This document shows positions 26,831 through 35,318 of a DNA stretch of 46,636 nt, one piece after another. Under the pieces are notes generated by a model. It had not been told where the DNA came from. It was given only the letters and a program-made list of their open reading frames with translations, and searched no databases. Both the position numbers and the translations under genes were made by a program. The stretch comes from JADJQU01 sp035490315 (GTDB lineage: Bacteria > Planctomycetota > UBA1135 > GCA-002686595): positions 1 to 46,636 of the forward strand of contig DATHET010000052.1 of assembly GCA_035490315.1 (NCBI GenBank). The letters run 5' to 3'. The first letter of the stretch is position 1. The number at the start of each line of letters is the position of its first letter.

Positions 26831-26884
26831 CGCAGCCGATCTATCCGTCGCAGCCGAACTATGCGTCGCGGCCGATCCATCCGC
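26831..26884. repeat. three tandem 18-bp repeats
   Basis: Three consecutive imperfect 18-mers with consensus CGCRGCCGAWCYATSCGY occupy the 198-bp gap between efp and rpoN. Read on the plus strand they would encode QPIYPS-QPNYAS-RPIHPL, a proline-rich hexapeptide pattern, but no convincing gene start precedes them. They may be a remnant of a repeat-coding gene or a regulatory repeat. Confidence 0.45.
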
Positions 26885-26914
26885 TGGCTTCGCGCGCAGG
26901 CGCTGACGATTCGG

Positions 26915-28384
26915 TCAGAAAACGCGCCGTTGCGACGAAGAAGGGATCGAGAGCGCCTTGCGGTACTTGGTCACCGTTCGGCGCGCGATGCGGATCCGGT
27001 CGCGCTTGCCCAGAAGCTCGGCGAGCTGGTCGTCGGACAGGGGATTGGATCCGTCCTCCTGGCGCACCAGCTCCGCGATGCGGTTCTTGATCGCGGCTTG
27101 ACTGGCGACCTCGCCGGATTCCTTGGTCGTCCCGCCGGTGAAGAAGTACTTGAGCGGCAGGATTCCGCGCGGCGTCTCCGCGTACTTGCCCGAGACGGCG
27201 CGGCTGACGGTCGAGATGTGCACTCCGACCTCGTCGGCCACTTCCTGCATGCGCAGCGGCTTCAAGGCGCGCACGCCCTTCTCGAGGAATTCCTGCTGGC
27301 GCGTGAACAGGCAGCGCGCGATGCGTTCCAAAGTGGATTGGCGCTGCTGGATCGCGTCGATGAACCAGCGCGCGGACTCGACGCGCTTCTTCACGAATTC
27401 CGCGAGCTGGCGGTCCTTCTTGTTGTCGCGCAGGAGCTGGCGGTAGGTGGGCGACAGGCGCAGCTCGGTCGAGCGTTGGCGCGTCAAGCGCACTTCGAAT
27501 TGGCCGTCGATCTCCTCGACGGCCACGTCGGGAGTGATCACGGCCGCGGTGTTCTCGCCGAAATCGCCGCCAGGGGCCGGGTCGAGGCTGCGCAGGGTGT
27601 CGATCGCGCTCTTCACTTCCTCGAGCGAGCGGCCGGTGACCTTGGCGATGCGCGGCAAGCGGTTGGTGGTGATGTCCTCGAGGTGGTTCTCGATCAGGGC
27701 GCGCACCAGGGGCGCGTCGGCCCCGCTGGCTTCGAGCTGCAGCATCAGGCATTCGCGCAGGTCGCGAGCGCCGAGCGCGGGGTGGATCACGTTGCGCAGC
27801 TCGCGCAGCACGCCGGCCAGCTCCTCGGGCGTCGCGCCGGCCATCTCGGGGCTGACCGAGCACTCCGCGGCGATTTCCTCGAGGCTGCCTTCGAGGTAGC
27901 CGCGCGAATCGAGCGAATAGACGAGGTACTCCGCCAGGCGCCTGCCGCGGTCGTCGAGATCGAGGAAGGCGAGCTGATCGAGCAGGGCCTCGGCCACGCT
28001 CTTGGGCGCGTCGGGCGTGTTCGCCATCGCCTCGAGCTTGCGGTCGCCCTCGCCGTTGTCGCGCACGCGCCGCACCGGATCCCATTCGCGCTCGTAGCGC
28101 TCGAATCCTTCGCCGGGACCCTCGGGCGCCAGATCGAGACCGCTGCCGCGCTCCGTGCCCGGGATCGCGCCGTCGATTTCCGCGGGTGCGGCGGCGATGC
28201 CATCGCTCGCCAGGTCCTGGCCGGGCTCGACCATCTCGAGGAAAGGATTCTCGCTGAGCTCCTGCTCGACCCGCTCGCTCAGATCCTGGCTCGAGAGCTG
28301 CAGGATCTGCATCGCCTGAATCATCTGCGGCGATTGGATCATCCGCTGTTCCATGCGCGCGGATTGATGCAGGCCGAGTTTCAT
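26915..28384 (-). CDS. rpoN: RNA polymerase sigma-54 factor
   Basis: 489 residues. Region I activator-interacting domain at the N-terminus (LHQSARMEQRMIQSPQMIQA, then LQLSSQDLSERVEQELSENP), an acidic region II linker, a core-binding domain, a helix-turn-helix (MQEVADEVGVHISTVSRAV) and the RpoN box ARRTVTKYR at 467-475. That box reads the -24 element. Complete and apparently functional. Two sigma-54 activator genes lie at 17098 and 31673, consistent with a local regulatory network. The start ATG has only a weak upstream purine stretch. Confidence 0.96.
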   Translation of the reverse strand: MKLGLHQSARMEQRMIQSPQMIQAMQILQLSSQDLSERVEQELSENPFLEMVEPGQDLASDGIAAAPAEIDGAIPGTERGSGLDLAPEGPGEGFERYEREWDPVRRVRDNGEGDRKLEAMANTPDAPKSVAEALLDQLAFLDLDDRGRRLAEYLVYSLDSRGYLEGSLEEIAAECSVSPEMAGATPEELAGVLRELRNVIHPALGARDLRECLMLQLEASGADAPLVRALIENHLEDITTNRLPRIAKVTGRSLEEVKSAIDTLRSLDPAPGGDFGENTAAVITPDVAVEEIDGQFEVRLTRQRSTELRLSPTYRQLLRDNKKDRQLAEFVKKRVESARWFIDAIQQRQSTLERIARCLFTRQQEFLEKGVRALKPLRMQEVADEVGVHISTVSRAVSGKYAETPRGILPLKYFFTGGTTKESGEVASQAAIKNRIAELVRQEDGSNPLSDDQLAELLGKRDRIRIARRTVTKYRKALSIPSSSQRRVF

Positions 28385-28507
28385 GAGCGGATGTCGGGAG
28401 CGGGGTGGGTGTTGACCAGGGTGCGGACGTCGCGGACAGGATAAGACAGGCAGAAGAAGTCTACACCGTTCATTTCATCTCGCACGGCTTCATTCCCTGC
28501 GGCCCTG

Positions 28508-30085
28508 TCACGGTGCGCGCAGGCCGATCGACAAGGGTTTGGCTCCGGCGAGGACGAGCTCGGGAGCCTGGGCCGTGCGCAACTCTCCGCGCGAAGCGCG
28601 CCACACGCGGCGCGGGAGCTCGAGGCGTCCCAGCGGAACGCTCGAACGCTCCGCTACCTGATTCTGCTGAGTCGTCGCGGTCCAGACCGAGTAGCTGGTG
28701 TGATCGACAGCCGCCAATCCCTGCGCGCAGAATCCATCGAGCGAGCGCTCGATGCGCGGCCCGGGCATCCAGGTCTCCGGCGCGATCTCGACGTCGTAGT
28801 CGACGACCGCGGTGGTCTCGATCGCCGCGAGCACGCGCCAGCGCACGCCGTTCGCGACCGGCAGGCGCACGAAACCTGCGCCGTTCTGCACGAGCACCTC
28901 GCTGGTCTTCGTGCGCGAGATTTCCAGCGCGCTGCGCAGATCCTCGATCGCGCTCCAACCCTCCTGCTCGCTGCGCGGCCCGAGCACGACGGCATTGCCT
29001 CCGACGAAGAAAGGCCGGCTGCGCGCATTGCCGTTGCTGCGCGGCGTGTCGCCCTCCTTGGCGAGCACCGCGCTCGAGATCGGCTGGGAAGTTTCCTGGT
29101 CGGCGCCTGCGTCGTTCACGGCCTCGAGCCCGCCGCCCGGCGACACCGCGGGCAATTCCCATGGCAGGGCTTCGACGATCGCGGTGTCGAGCACGCGCCA
29201 GGTGCCCGTGCTCGGATCGGGGCTGACGCGCGGAACGATCCACAACGAACCCTCGGCCATCGCCGGCGCTTCACCGAGCCCGCCCCAGGCGACGCGCAGC
29301 GGTGCGCCGGACGCGACGGTCCCAGAGAAGATCACCTGCAGCGCGCTGACCCGCGGATGCTGCACCGAGCCGAGGTCGGTCGCGGAGAGCTCGAACTCCT
29401 CCAACGCATCCAGGCGCGAGAGATCGAGCATGCCTTCGATGTACACGGCCGTTCCGCCGCGCACGCGCATGGCACGCGCGTGGAGCACGTCGCCGGTGAG
29501 CGCGCGCGCGACGATCGGCGCGGCGACGCCGGAATCCGTCGCGACCTCGACGGAGTAGTTGTGCACGTAGCTCTGCGCGCTGCGCTCGCCGAGCATGGTT
29601 TCATTGCCCGAGCGCAGGCGCGCGCTGGCCCAGGGCGCGTCCTTGGGCAGCCCTGCTGCGACCGCTCCGGCGCCATTGCCGCGCACCAGCCAGACCGTGA
29701 GCTCGACGTCGAGCGCTCGGCCGGCCTGATCGAGTTCCGCGCAGAGCGTCTCCGCCGCCTGAACCCCGGCCGCCGGGCCGCGCGCGAGCAGAGGCGGGGA
29801 GCTTGGATTCAGGATCAAGCCCCAGGACTGGCGCCGCGATTCCTCGACGAGCAGGCTGGCGAAGGCCGAGGGGCTGATCGCCGCGCCCGACGGAGTCGAC
29901 ATGCCGGCCTCGAGGTCGTCGCGCGTCACGATCAAATGCGTCCCGCGCACCAGGCGCGCCGCGGCCAGGGATTCCGGCGCGGAACGGCACAGGGAGGGCA
30001 TCGGCAACACGCGCCAGCTTCCCGCGGTTGCTCCGTCCTGAACCGGTGAAGCAACGACCGCGAGCAGGACGGGGAGGAACAGCAT
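28508..30085 (-). CDS. secreted protein of unknown function
   Basis: 525 residues from ATG 30085, which follows GGGAG by about 10 nt and begins a signal peptide (MLFLPVLLAVVASPVQ). No recognised domain. The mature part alternates beta-strand-rich segments (DVELTVWLVRGNG, YVHNYSVEVATDSG, AVYIEGMLDLSRL) with an apparent internal duplication of strand patterns. It reads like a periplasmic or secreted protein of the planctomycete type, but I cannot name a family. It is a single gene, divergent from the unknown gene at 30250 across a 164-bp region. Confidence 0.65.
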   Translation of the reverse strand: MLFLPVLLAVVASPVQDGATAGSWRVLPMPSLCRSAPESLAAARLVRGTHLIVTRDDLEAGMSTPSGAAISPSAFASLLVEESRRQSWGLILNPSSPPLLARGPAAGVQAAETLCAELDQAGRALDVELTVWLVRGNGAGAVAAGLPKDAPWASARLRSGNETMLGERSAQSYVHNYSVEVATDSGVAAPIVARALTGDVLHARAMRVRGGTAVYIEGMLDLSRLDALEEFELSATDLGSVQHPRVSALQVIFSGTVASGAPLRVAWGGLGEAPAMAEGSLWIVPRVSPDPSTGTWRVLDTAIVEALPWELPAVSPGGGLEAVNDAGADQETSQPISSAVLAKEGDTPRSNGNARSRPFFVGGNAVVLGPRSEQEGWSAIEDLRSALEISRTKTSEVLVQNGAGFVRLPVANGVRWRVLAAIETTAVVDYDVEIAPETWMPGPRIERSLDGFCAQGLAAVDHTSYSVWTATTQQNQVAERSSVPLGRLELPRRVWRASRGELRTAQAPELVLAGAKPLSIGLRAP

Positions 30086-30153
30086 GGGTGGGGATCTCCC
30101 GTGGGTGCGGACCCGGATGAGCAGCGCCCTTGCGCCGTGGTCCGCCAGGCAAC

Positions 30154-30166
30154 GATAGTCAACCGC
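30154..30166 (-). promoter_or_regulatory. shared upstream motif GCGGTTGACTATC
   Basis: Lies 69 bp before the start of the secreted-protein gene on the minus strand. It matches the motif upstream of the kinase-like gene (19874-19886) at 12 of 13 positions. TTGACT could be a -35 element; no -10 with correct spacing is obvious. Confidence 0.2.
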
Positions 30167-30249
30167 CGTGCCGCGAACTACGGGCTGCCGGCGATGCGAG
30201 GCATCCAGAACGTGCGCTGTGGCGCGCAATCGGTTAGGAAAGACGGCTG

Positions 30250-31032
30250 ATGAGTCGTGCCTGGCTGGACAACATCGACGCGCAGACGGGGACTCCCGGT
30301 GCGCGCAGCGAGCTGAAGCCGGGGCTGACCATGTTGGGCGGCGCGCGCGGGGATCTGCCCGTTCCCGCGAGCGGCAGCGACTGCGTGCACCTGTGGAGCG
30401 AGCCTCCCAAGCTGATTTTCGTCGGCGGCGGCGAGCCGCCGCGCGTCAACGGCCAGGACGCGCTGGAGCTGTCGTTGCACTCGGGCGACCGGATCGATTG
30501 GCGCGGACAAGCCTGGAGATTCGGTTACGAGGACGGCCAGGCGCGCCTGGAGGAAGTCGCGCCCAGCGCTCCCGCGGAAGCGCCGAAAGGCGGCCCGAAC
30601 CCTTCGACCTTCGTGGCCGCGACCGGCGGCGAGCTCGCCTGGAAACGCTTGAAAGCCGGGCTGGTCGCCGAGCTCTCGATCAGCGACAAGGCCGTGATCA
30701 AGCGCTGGCAGGACGCCGTGGTGCGCAACGAGTTCGACGCCGAAGCCGCGACGCGCGATCTCCTCGCCGGAGCGCCGGACGTCGCCGATGGCGACAATCG
30801 CCTGCTCGACCGCTCGACGCGCTTGATGCGCGATCTCCTGATGTCCTCGGTCACCCGCGGCGCGGGGCGGCAGGTGCGCAAGGCCGCGCGCAACACGCTG
30901 GCCTTCCTGCTGGTCCAGGGCTTCATCCTGATCCTGTTCATCCTGCTCGTGCTCGCTGGCCTGCTCCTGGTGCACACGAAGTTCGGCCACAGCATCGACG
31001 CCTTCCTCGACTCGGTGGTCAATTTCTTCTGA
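30250..31032 (+). CDS. unknown protein with C-terminal membrane helix and partial FHA-like segment
   Basis: 260 residues. Residues about 52-93 (LIFVGGGEPPRVNG, then LHSGDRIDWRGQAWRFGY) resemble the last strands of an FHA domain (NG...L..GD.I..G...F), but the phosphopeptide-binding Arg and Ser/His motifs are not seen. The middle is helical and charged. A single hydrophobic helix near the C-terminus (LAFLLVQGFILILFILLVLAGLLLV) would anchor it with a short tail outside. It precedes the GGDEF-like gene by 75 bp and may act in the same signalling unit. Function unassigned. Confidence 0.6.
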   Translation: MSRAWLDNIDAQTGTPGARSELKPGLTMLGGARGDLPVPASGSDCVHLWSEPPKLIFVGGGEPPRVNGQDALELSLHSGDRIDWRGQAWRFGYEDGQARLEEVAPSAPAEAPKGGPNPSTFVAATGGELAWKRLKAGLVAELSISDKAVIKRWQDAVVRNEFDAEAATRDLLAGAPDVADGDNRLLDRSTRLMRDLLMSSVTRGAGRQVRKAARNTLAFLLVQGFILILFILLVLAGLLLVHTKFGHSIDAFLDSVVNFF

Positions 31033-31107
31033 ACTTGCCCGAAGCGGAACCGCCTGCCCAAAGGGGTACACTGGGGAGAGCGCTCCTCCCTCGCACGAAG
31101 CGCCAAC

Positions 31108-31641
31108 ATGCCGCAAGAACCGACGCCGCAATCCTCCGACGCAGAATCGGGTCTTTTTTCGCTGTCGCAGATCATGCACCTGATGCGCGTCGAGTTCGGC
31201 CGCGCCCAGCGCTACAACTATCCGATCTGCTGCGTGCTGCTGGCCGTCGACCGACTCTCGGAGCTGCGCGACCTCTACGGCTACGACTCCAAGGAAGCGA
31301 TCCTCGACGAGGTCGTCAAGCTGACCAAGACCCAGGTGCGCCTGTGCGATTTCCTGGGCCGGCTCGCGGACGATCGGCTCCTGATCGTCGTGCCCCACAC
31401 CGATGCGACGGGGGCGCGCTCGCTCGCCGAACGCCTGATGGGCGGGGTCCGCGAGCTCAAGTTCGAGAGCGACGGCCGCCGCCTGCGCGTGACCGTCTCG
31501 ATCGGCGTCACCTGCTCCGCGGGCAACGACACGATGTTCTTCGATGCGCTGCTCGCGTCCTCGGAAGCCGCGCTGGTCGACGCGATGCGCGCGGGCGGCG
31601 ACCGCTTCGCCGAACGTGACCCCCGCGCCGTCCCGAGCTAA
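31108..31641 (+). CDS. degenerate GGDEF-domain protein
   Basis: 177 residues, essentially one GGDEF fold: FGRAQRYNYPICCVLLAVDRL, then DFLGRLADDRLLIVVPHTDA and VTVSIGVTC. The catalytic RxGGDEF is replaced by RLADDRL (residues 85-91), so GTP binding and diguanylate cyclase activity are unlikely. No inhibitory-site RxxD that I would trust. A TACACT (31067-31072), possibly a -10 element, lies 36 bp upstream. It is followed 31 bp later by an NtrC-type activator, so it may be a sensor or partner for that regulator, or a c-di-GMP-independent scaffold. Confidence 0.72.
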   Translation: MPQEPTPQSSDAESGLFSLSQIMHLMRVEFGRAQRYNYPICCVLLAVDRLSELRDLYGYDSKEAILDEVVKLTKTQVRLCDFLGRLADDRLLIVVPHTDATGARSLAERLMGGVRELKFESDGRRLRVTVSIGVTCSAGNDTMFFDALLASSEAALVDAMRAGGDRFAERDPRAVPS

Positions 31642-31672
31642 TCGCGGCCCGCGGGCCTGATCCGCAAGTCCC

Positions 31673-33025
31673 ATGCGCGTTCTGCTTGCCGAAGACGAAA
31701 TCACGATCGCTGTCACCCTCGGCGACGCGCTCGCGGATGCGGGACACGAGACGAAGATCGCGGCCGACACGGACACGGCGCTGGAGCTGCTCGAGTCCTT
31801 CCAGCCCGATGCGCTGATCACCGACATCCGCATGCCGGGCCGCGGCGGGATGGCGGTGCTCGCGCGCTCGATCGAGCTCGACGCCAATCGGCCGGTGATC
31901 GTGACCACCGGCTTCGGCTCGATCGACCAGGCGGTCGAGGCCATGCGGCTGGGCGCCAAGAACTACGTGCAGAAGCCGTTCCGCGACGAGTCGATCGTCG
32001 CCATGCTCGCCACCTTCGCGCGCGTCAAGAATCTGGAAGCGGCGAACGCGGCCTTGCGCGCCGAGCTGCGCTCGCACGAGGCTTTCCAGGGGATCGTCGG
32101 AGCCTCGCCGTTGATGCGCGCGGTGTTCGAGCGCATCCGGACGGTCGCGCCCAGCGAAGTCACGGTGCTGATCGAGGGCGAGAGCGGCACGGGCAAGGAG
32201 CGCGTGGCCCGCGCCCTGCACAACTCCAGCCTGCGCGCGGACGGCCCTTTCGTCGCGCTTTCCTGTGCCGCCTTGCCGGAGTCGCTGCTCGAGGACGAGC
32301 TCTTCGGCCACGTACGCGGCGCGTTCACCGACGCGCGCAAGGACAAGCGCGGGCGCTTCGAGCTCGCCGACGGCGGCAGCTTCTTCCTCGACGACATCGA
32401 CGACATGCCGCTCGCGGTCCAGGTCAAGCTCCTGCGCGTGCTGCAGGAGCGCACGGTCGAGCGCCTGGGAGCCGAGCGCTCGCAAGCGATCGACATCCGC
32501 GTCGTGGCGGCGACCAAGGTCCCGCTGCTTGAGCACGTCCACGCCGGCAAGTTCCGCGAGGACCTCTACTACCGCATCAACGTCGTCCCGATCCAGCTGC
32601 CGCCGCTGCGCTCGCGCGACGGGGACATCCCGCTGCTGCTCGAGCACTTCGTCGCGCGCCACGGCGGCGGACGGCGCTTCACGGTCTCGCAGTCGACCCT
32701 GGCGACCCTCGCGCGGCATACCTGGCCCGGCAATGTGCGCGAGCTGGAGAACGCGGTGCAGCGCGCGATCGCTCTGGCCGGCAACAGCGACGAGCTCGCC
32801 CTGGCCGACCTGGTGCCGCTCGATCCGCGCTGGCGCGGCGCGACGGAGGTCTCGACCGAGATCCGACCCTTGCGCGACGTCTTGAAGGAACTCGAAGCCG
32901 CGCACATCCTGCGCGCCCTGGAAGCCTGCGGAGGCCATCGCTCGCAGACCGCGGATCTGCTCGGGATCTCGCGCAAGGTGCTCTGGGAAAAAATGCGCGA
33001 TCTCGGCCTCAACGCGCCGGGTTGA
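31673..33025 (+). CDS. NtrC-type sigma-54 response regulator
   Basis: 450 residues. Intact receiver: acidic pair EDE near residue 7, phospho-acceptor Asp51 (ITDIRMPG), Thr79 and Lys101 (QKPF). AAA+ domain with Walker A GESGTGKE (169-176) and Walker B FFLDDID, in which the usual Glu is Asp. The sigma-54 contact loop reads GAFTDA (216-221) instead of GAFTGA. C-terminal Fis-type helix-turn-helix: GGHRSQTADLLGISRKVLWE. It should be phosphorylated by an unlinked kinase. Whether the altered loop still remodels sigma-54 holoenzyme is uncertain. It is followed 3 bp later by lpxH. Confidence 0.88.
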   Translation: MRVLLAEDEITIAVTLGDALADAGHETKIAADTDTALELLESFQPDALITDIRMPGRGGMAVLARSIELDANRPVIVTTGFGSIDQAVEAMRLGAKNYVQKPFRDESIVAMLATFARVKNLEAANAALRAELRSHEAFQGIVGASPLMRAVFERIRTVAPSEVTVLIEGESGTGKERVARALHNSSLRADGPFVALSCAALPESLLEDELFGHVRGAFTDARKDKRGRFELADGGSFFLDDIDDMPLAVQVKLLRVLQERTVERLGAERSQAIDIRVVAATKVPLLEHVHAGKFREDLYYRINVVPIQLPPLRSRDGDIPLLLEHFVARHGGGRRFTVSQSTLATLARHTWPGNVRELENAVQRAIALAGNSDELALADLVPLDPRWRGATEVSTEIRPLRDVLKELEAAHILRALEACGGHRSQTADLLGISRKVLWEKMRDLGLNAPG

Positions 33026-33028
33026 AGC

Positions 33029-33790
33029 GTGGCAGAGCTACCAAGCATCGCTCTGCCTGCCGGCGCGCTGGTGATCTCGGATCTGCACCTCGATGCTTCG
33101 AGCGTCGATTCGGCGCGCGCCTTCCTCGGATTCCTGCGCGCGGCTCGCGGACGCAAGGCGCTCTTGATCCTCGGCGATCTTTTCGACGCCTGGGTCGGTC
33201 CGGCCCACGCGCGGCTCGCGGGCGCGGAAGCGATTCTCGCCGGGCTGCGCGCCGCGAGCGAAACGGGGACCGCGATTTCACTGGTCCCGGGCAACCGCGA
33301 TTTCCTGCTCGACGATTCCTTCAGCGCCGCCACGGGTGTGCGGATCTTCCCCGAGGGCGTCCTCGCGGCCCTGCCGGGCGGATCGCGGGTGCTTTTCCTG
33401 CACGGCGACGAGCTGTGCACCCTCGACCTCTCCTACCAGCGCATGAAGCGCATCGTGCGCTCGCCCGTGGCGCGCTGGCTCGCTCCCAGGCTGCCCGACG
33501 CCCTGGCCCTGGGCGTGGCGCGCCGGCTGCGGCGGGCTTCGAAGACGGCGGTGATGCAGAAGCCGGCCGAGATGAAGCGACAGCAAGCGCTCGAGGTCCG
33601 CTCCCGTGCAGCCGCCGCGAGGGCTGGGACCCTGGTCTGCGGCCACGCCCATGAGTTCCGCGACGAGGCCCTGGCGGGGGGGCCGCGCTGGATCGTGCTC
33701 GACGCCTTCGGCGGTCCCCACGATCTGATCGAGGTCAGCGCGGCGGGGGCCCTCGAAGCCCGATCCTCGGCGTCCTTGACCCGATCCTGA
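33029..33790 (+). CDS. lpxH: UDP-2,3-diacylglucosamine pyrophosphohydrolase
   Basis: 253 residues, GTG start 3 bp after the regulator stop. Calcineurin-like metallophosphoesterase with SDLHLD (Asp18, His20), ILGDLFDAWVG, VPGNRDFLL, the LpxH-specific HGDELCTLDLSYQRMKR and GHAH. It makes lipid X in lipid A synthesis, at the inner face of the inner membrane. Its presence indicates an LPS-type outer membrane. Other lpx genes are not in the window. The C-terminal 25 residues are poorly conserved. Confidence 0.88.
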   Translation: MAELPSIALPAGALVISDLHLDASSVDSARAFLGFLRAARGRKALLILGDLFDAWVGPAHARLAGAEAILAGLRAASETGTAISLVPGNRDFLLDDSFSAATGVRIFPEGVLAALPGGSRVLFLHGDELCTLDLSYQRMKRIVRSPVARWLAPRLPDALALGVARRLRRASKTAVMQKPAEMKRQQALEVRSRAAAARAGTLVCGHAHEFRDEALAGGPRWIVLDAFGGPHDLIEVSAAGALEARSSASLTRS

Positions 33791-33868
33791 GCGCTCGGCA
33801 GGCCTGGGGGACTGGCAGCGTGCTTGATCTAGCGTCCCTTCGGCGTATCCTGTTCGGCCCCATCACGC

Positions 33869-35221
33869 ATGGGGGAAGAGCTCTCCCAACGCTGCATGAT
33901 CATTGCCATCGACGGGCCTGCCGGCGCCGGAAAAAGCACCGTGGCAAGGCACGTCGCCCGTGAACTCGGACTCGTGTTCCTGGACACGGGGGCGATGTAC
34001 CGCGCGGTGACCTGGCAGGTTTTGGAACAAAAGCTCGACCCCCGGAGTGAGGAGCAGTGCGCCCGCGCGGCGCAAACGACAATTCTCACCTTCGACTCTG
34101 ACGGCAAGATCCTGATCGACGGACGTGCGGGCGAGCCCCACGTCCGCAGTCGCGAGGTAACCGCCACGGTCTCCACGGTCAGCGCCCACGCCGCGGTGCG
34201 CGCTGAAGTGGTCCGCGAGCAGCAGGCCCTGGCCCAGCGCCAGGGCGGGCTGGTCGCGGAAGGCCGCGACACCACGACCGTTGTGTTCCCGCGAGCGGAC
34301 CACAAGTTCTTTCTCATAGCATCGTCAACCGAACGCGCCCGGAGGCGCGCCGCGGAGCTGGGCAAGCCTGAGCTGTTGGCCGAGATCCAGCGCGACATCG
34401 AAGCGCGCGACAAGGCCGACTCGACCCGCGCCCATTCGCCGCTGGTGCAAGCCCCCGACGCCCGTGTGATCGACACCGACGGACTGGACGCCGATAGCGT
34501 CGCCGAACGGATCCTCGAGCACGTGCGCGGAAGGCGACCGGGCGGGGAATCGCCGAAGCCGTCCAGTCCTGAGGGATCGTCTGGCCCGCCGGGGACCGAG
34601 CGCGCGAGCAGCGAGCCGCTGCTGACCTACGCGACGCCCGTCTACAAGATCGTGCGCCTGGTGATGAACCTCTGGTACCTGCCGTACTTCCGCCGGAAAG
34701 TCTCCGGCGTCGAGCGCGTGCCGCGCCAGGGCGGAGTCCTGATCGCGGCCAACCACCAGTCGTACCTCGACATCGCGCTGATCGCCATCGCCGTCCCGCG
34801 CCACGTGTGCTTCGTCGCGCGCAAGAGCCTGGCGAATTCGCGCGGGCTGGCCTGGGTGATGCGCCAGTGCGGCGCCGTCCTGGTCGAGCCGGGCAAGGCC
34901 AACCGGAACGCGCTGCGCGAAATCGTCGCTCACCTGGACGCCGGCGATTGCGTCGCGATCTTCCCCGAGGGCACGCGCACGACCGACGGCGAGCTCCAGC
35001 CCTTCAAGGCCGGAGCGATGCTGGCGGCGCGCTCCGCGAAGGTCCCGATCGTGCCCTGCGCGATCACCGGCACCTTCGACGCCTGGGGCAAGGGCAAGTC
35101 GATTCCCCGCCCGCGACGCATCGCGATCGCTTTCGGGGCTCCGCTCGATTCCGCGACGCCCGACGCGCTCGATCTCACGCGCACCGCCATCGCGGGCATG
35201 CTCGCGAGCGGCCCTGGCTGA
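33869..35221 (+). CDS. fused cytidylate kinase / 1-acyl-glycerol-3-phosphate acyltransferase
   Basis: 450 residues. N-terminal cytidylate kinase (about 10-222) with Walker A GPAGAGKS (16-23), FLDTGAMYRAVT, VAEGRDTTTVVFP and the Arg-rich lid. A Pro/Ser-rich linker (223-250) joins it to a PlsC domain (251-450) with the acyltransferase box NHQSYLD (295-301) and FPEGTR (365-370). Both sets of catalytic residues look intact. Separate cmk and plsC genes next to an S1 gene are a known order (for example Bacillus); here the first two are one polypeptide. ATG 33896, which begins the kinase core MIIAIDGP, is a possible alternative start. Confidence 0.93.
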   Translation: MGEELSQRCMIIAIDGPAGAGKSTVARHVARELGLVFLDTGAMYRAVTWQVLEQKLDPRSEEQCARAAQTTILTFDSDGKILIDGRAGEPHVRSREVTATVSTVSAHAAVRAEVVREQQALAQRQGGLVAEGRDTTTVVFPRADHKFFLIASSTERARRRAAELGKPELLAEIQRDIEARDKADSTRAHSPLVQAPDARVIDTDGLDADSVAERILEHVRGRRPGGESPKPSSPEGSSGPPGTERASSEPLLTYATPVYKIVRLVMNLWYLPYFRRKVSGVERVPRQGGVLIAANHQSYLDIALIAIAVPRHVCFVARKSLANSRGLAWVMRQCGAVLVEPGKANRNALREIVAHLDAGDCVAIFPEGTRTTDGELQPFKAGAMLAARSAKVPIVPCAITGTFDAWGKGKSIPRPRRIAIAFGAPLDSATPDALDLTRTAIAGMLASGPG

Positions 35222-35318
35222 CGAACACCCATGCACACCCTGACGCGGCTCATCGCCGCGGCGGGGCTTTCAACTCCCGCACCCCTTTTCAAAACCGATC
35301 CCCAAGGACCCTTCTTTC

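Noticed and set aside
26820..26906. 28-codon plus-strand ATG frame across the 18-bp repeats
   Set aside because: No ribosome-binding site, no similarity to a known peptide, and its frame differs from that giving the proline-rich hexapeptide pattern.
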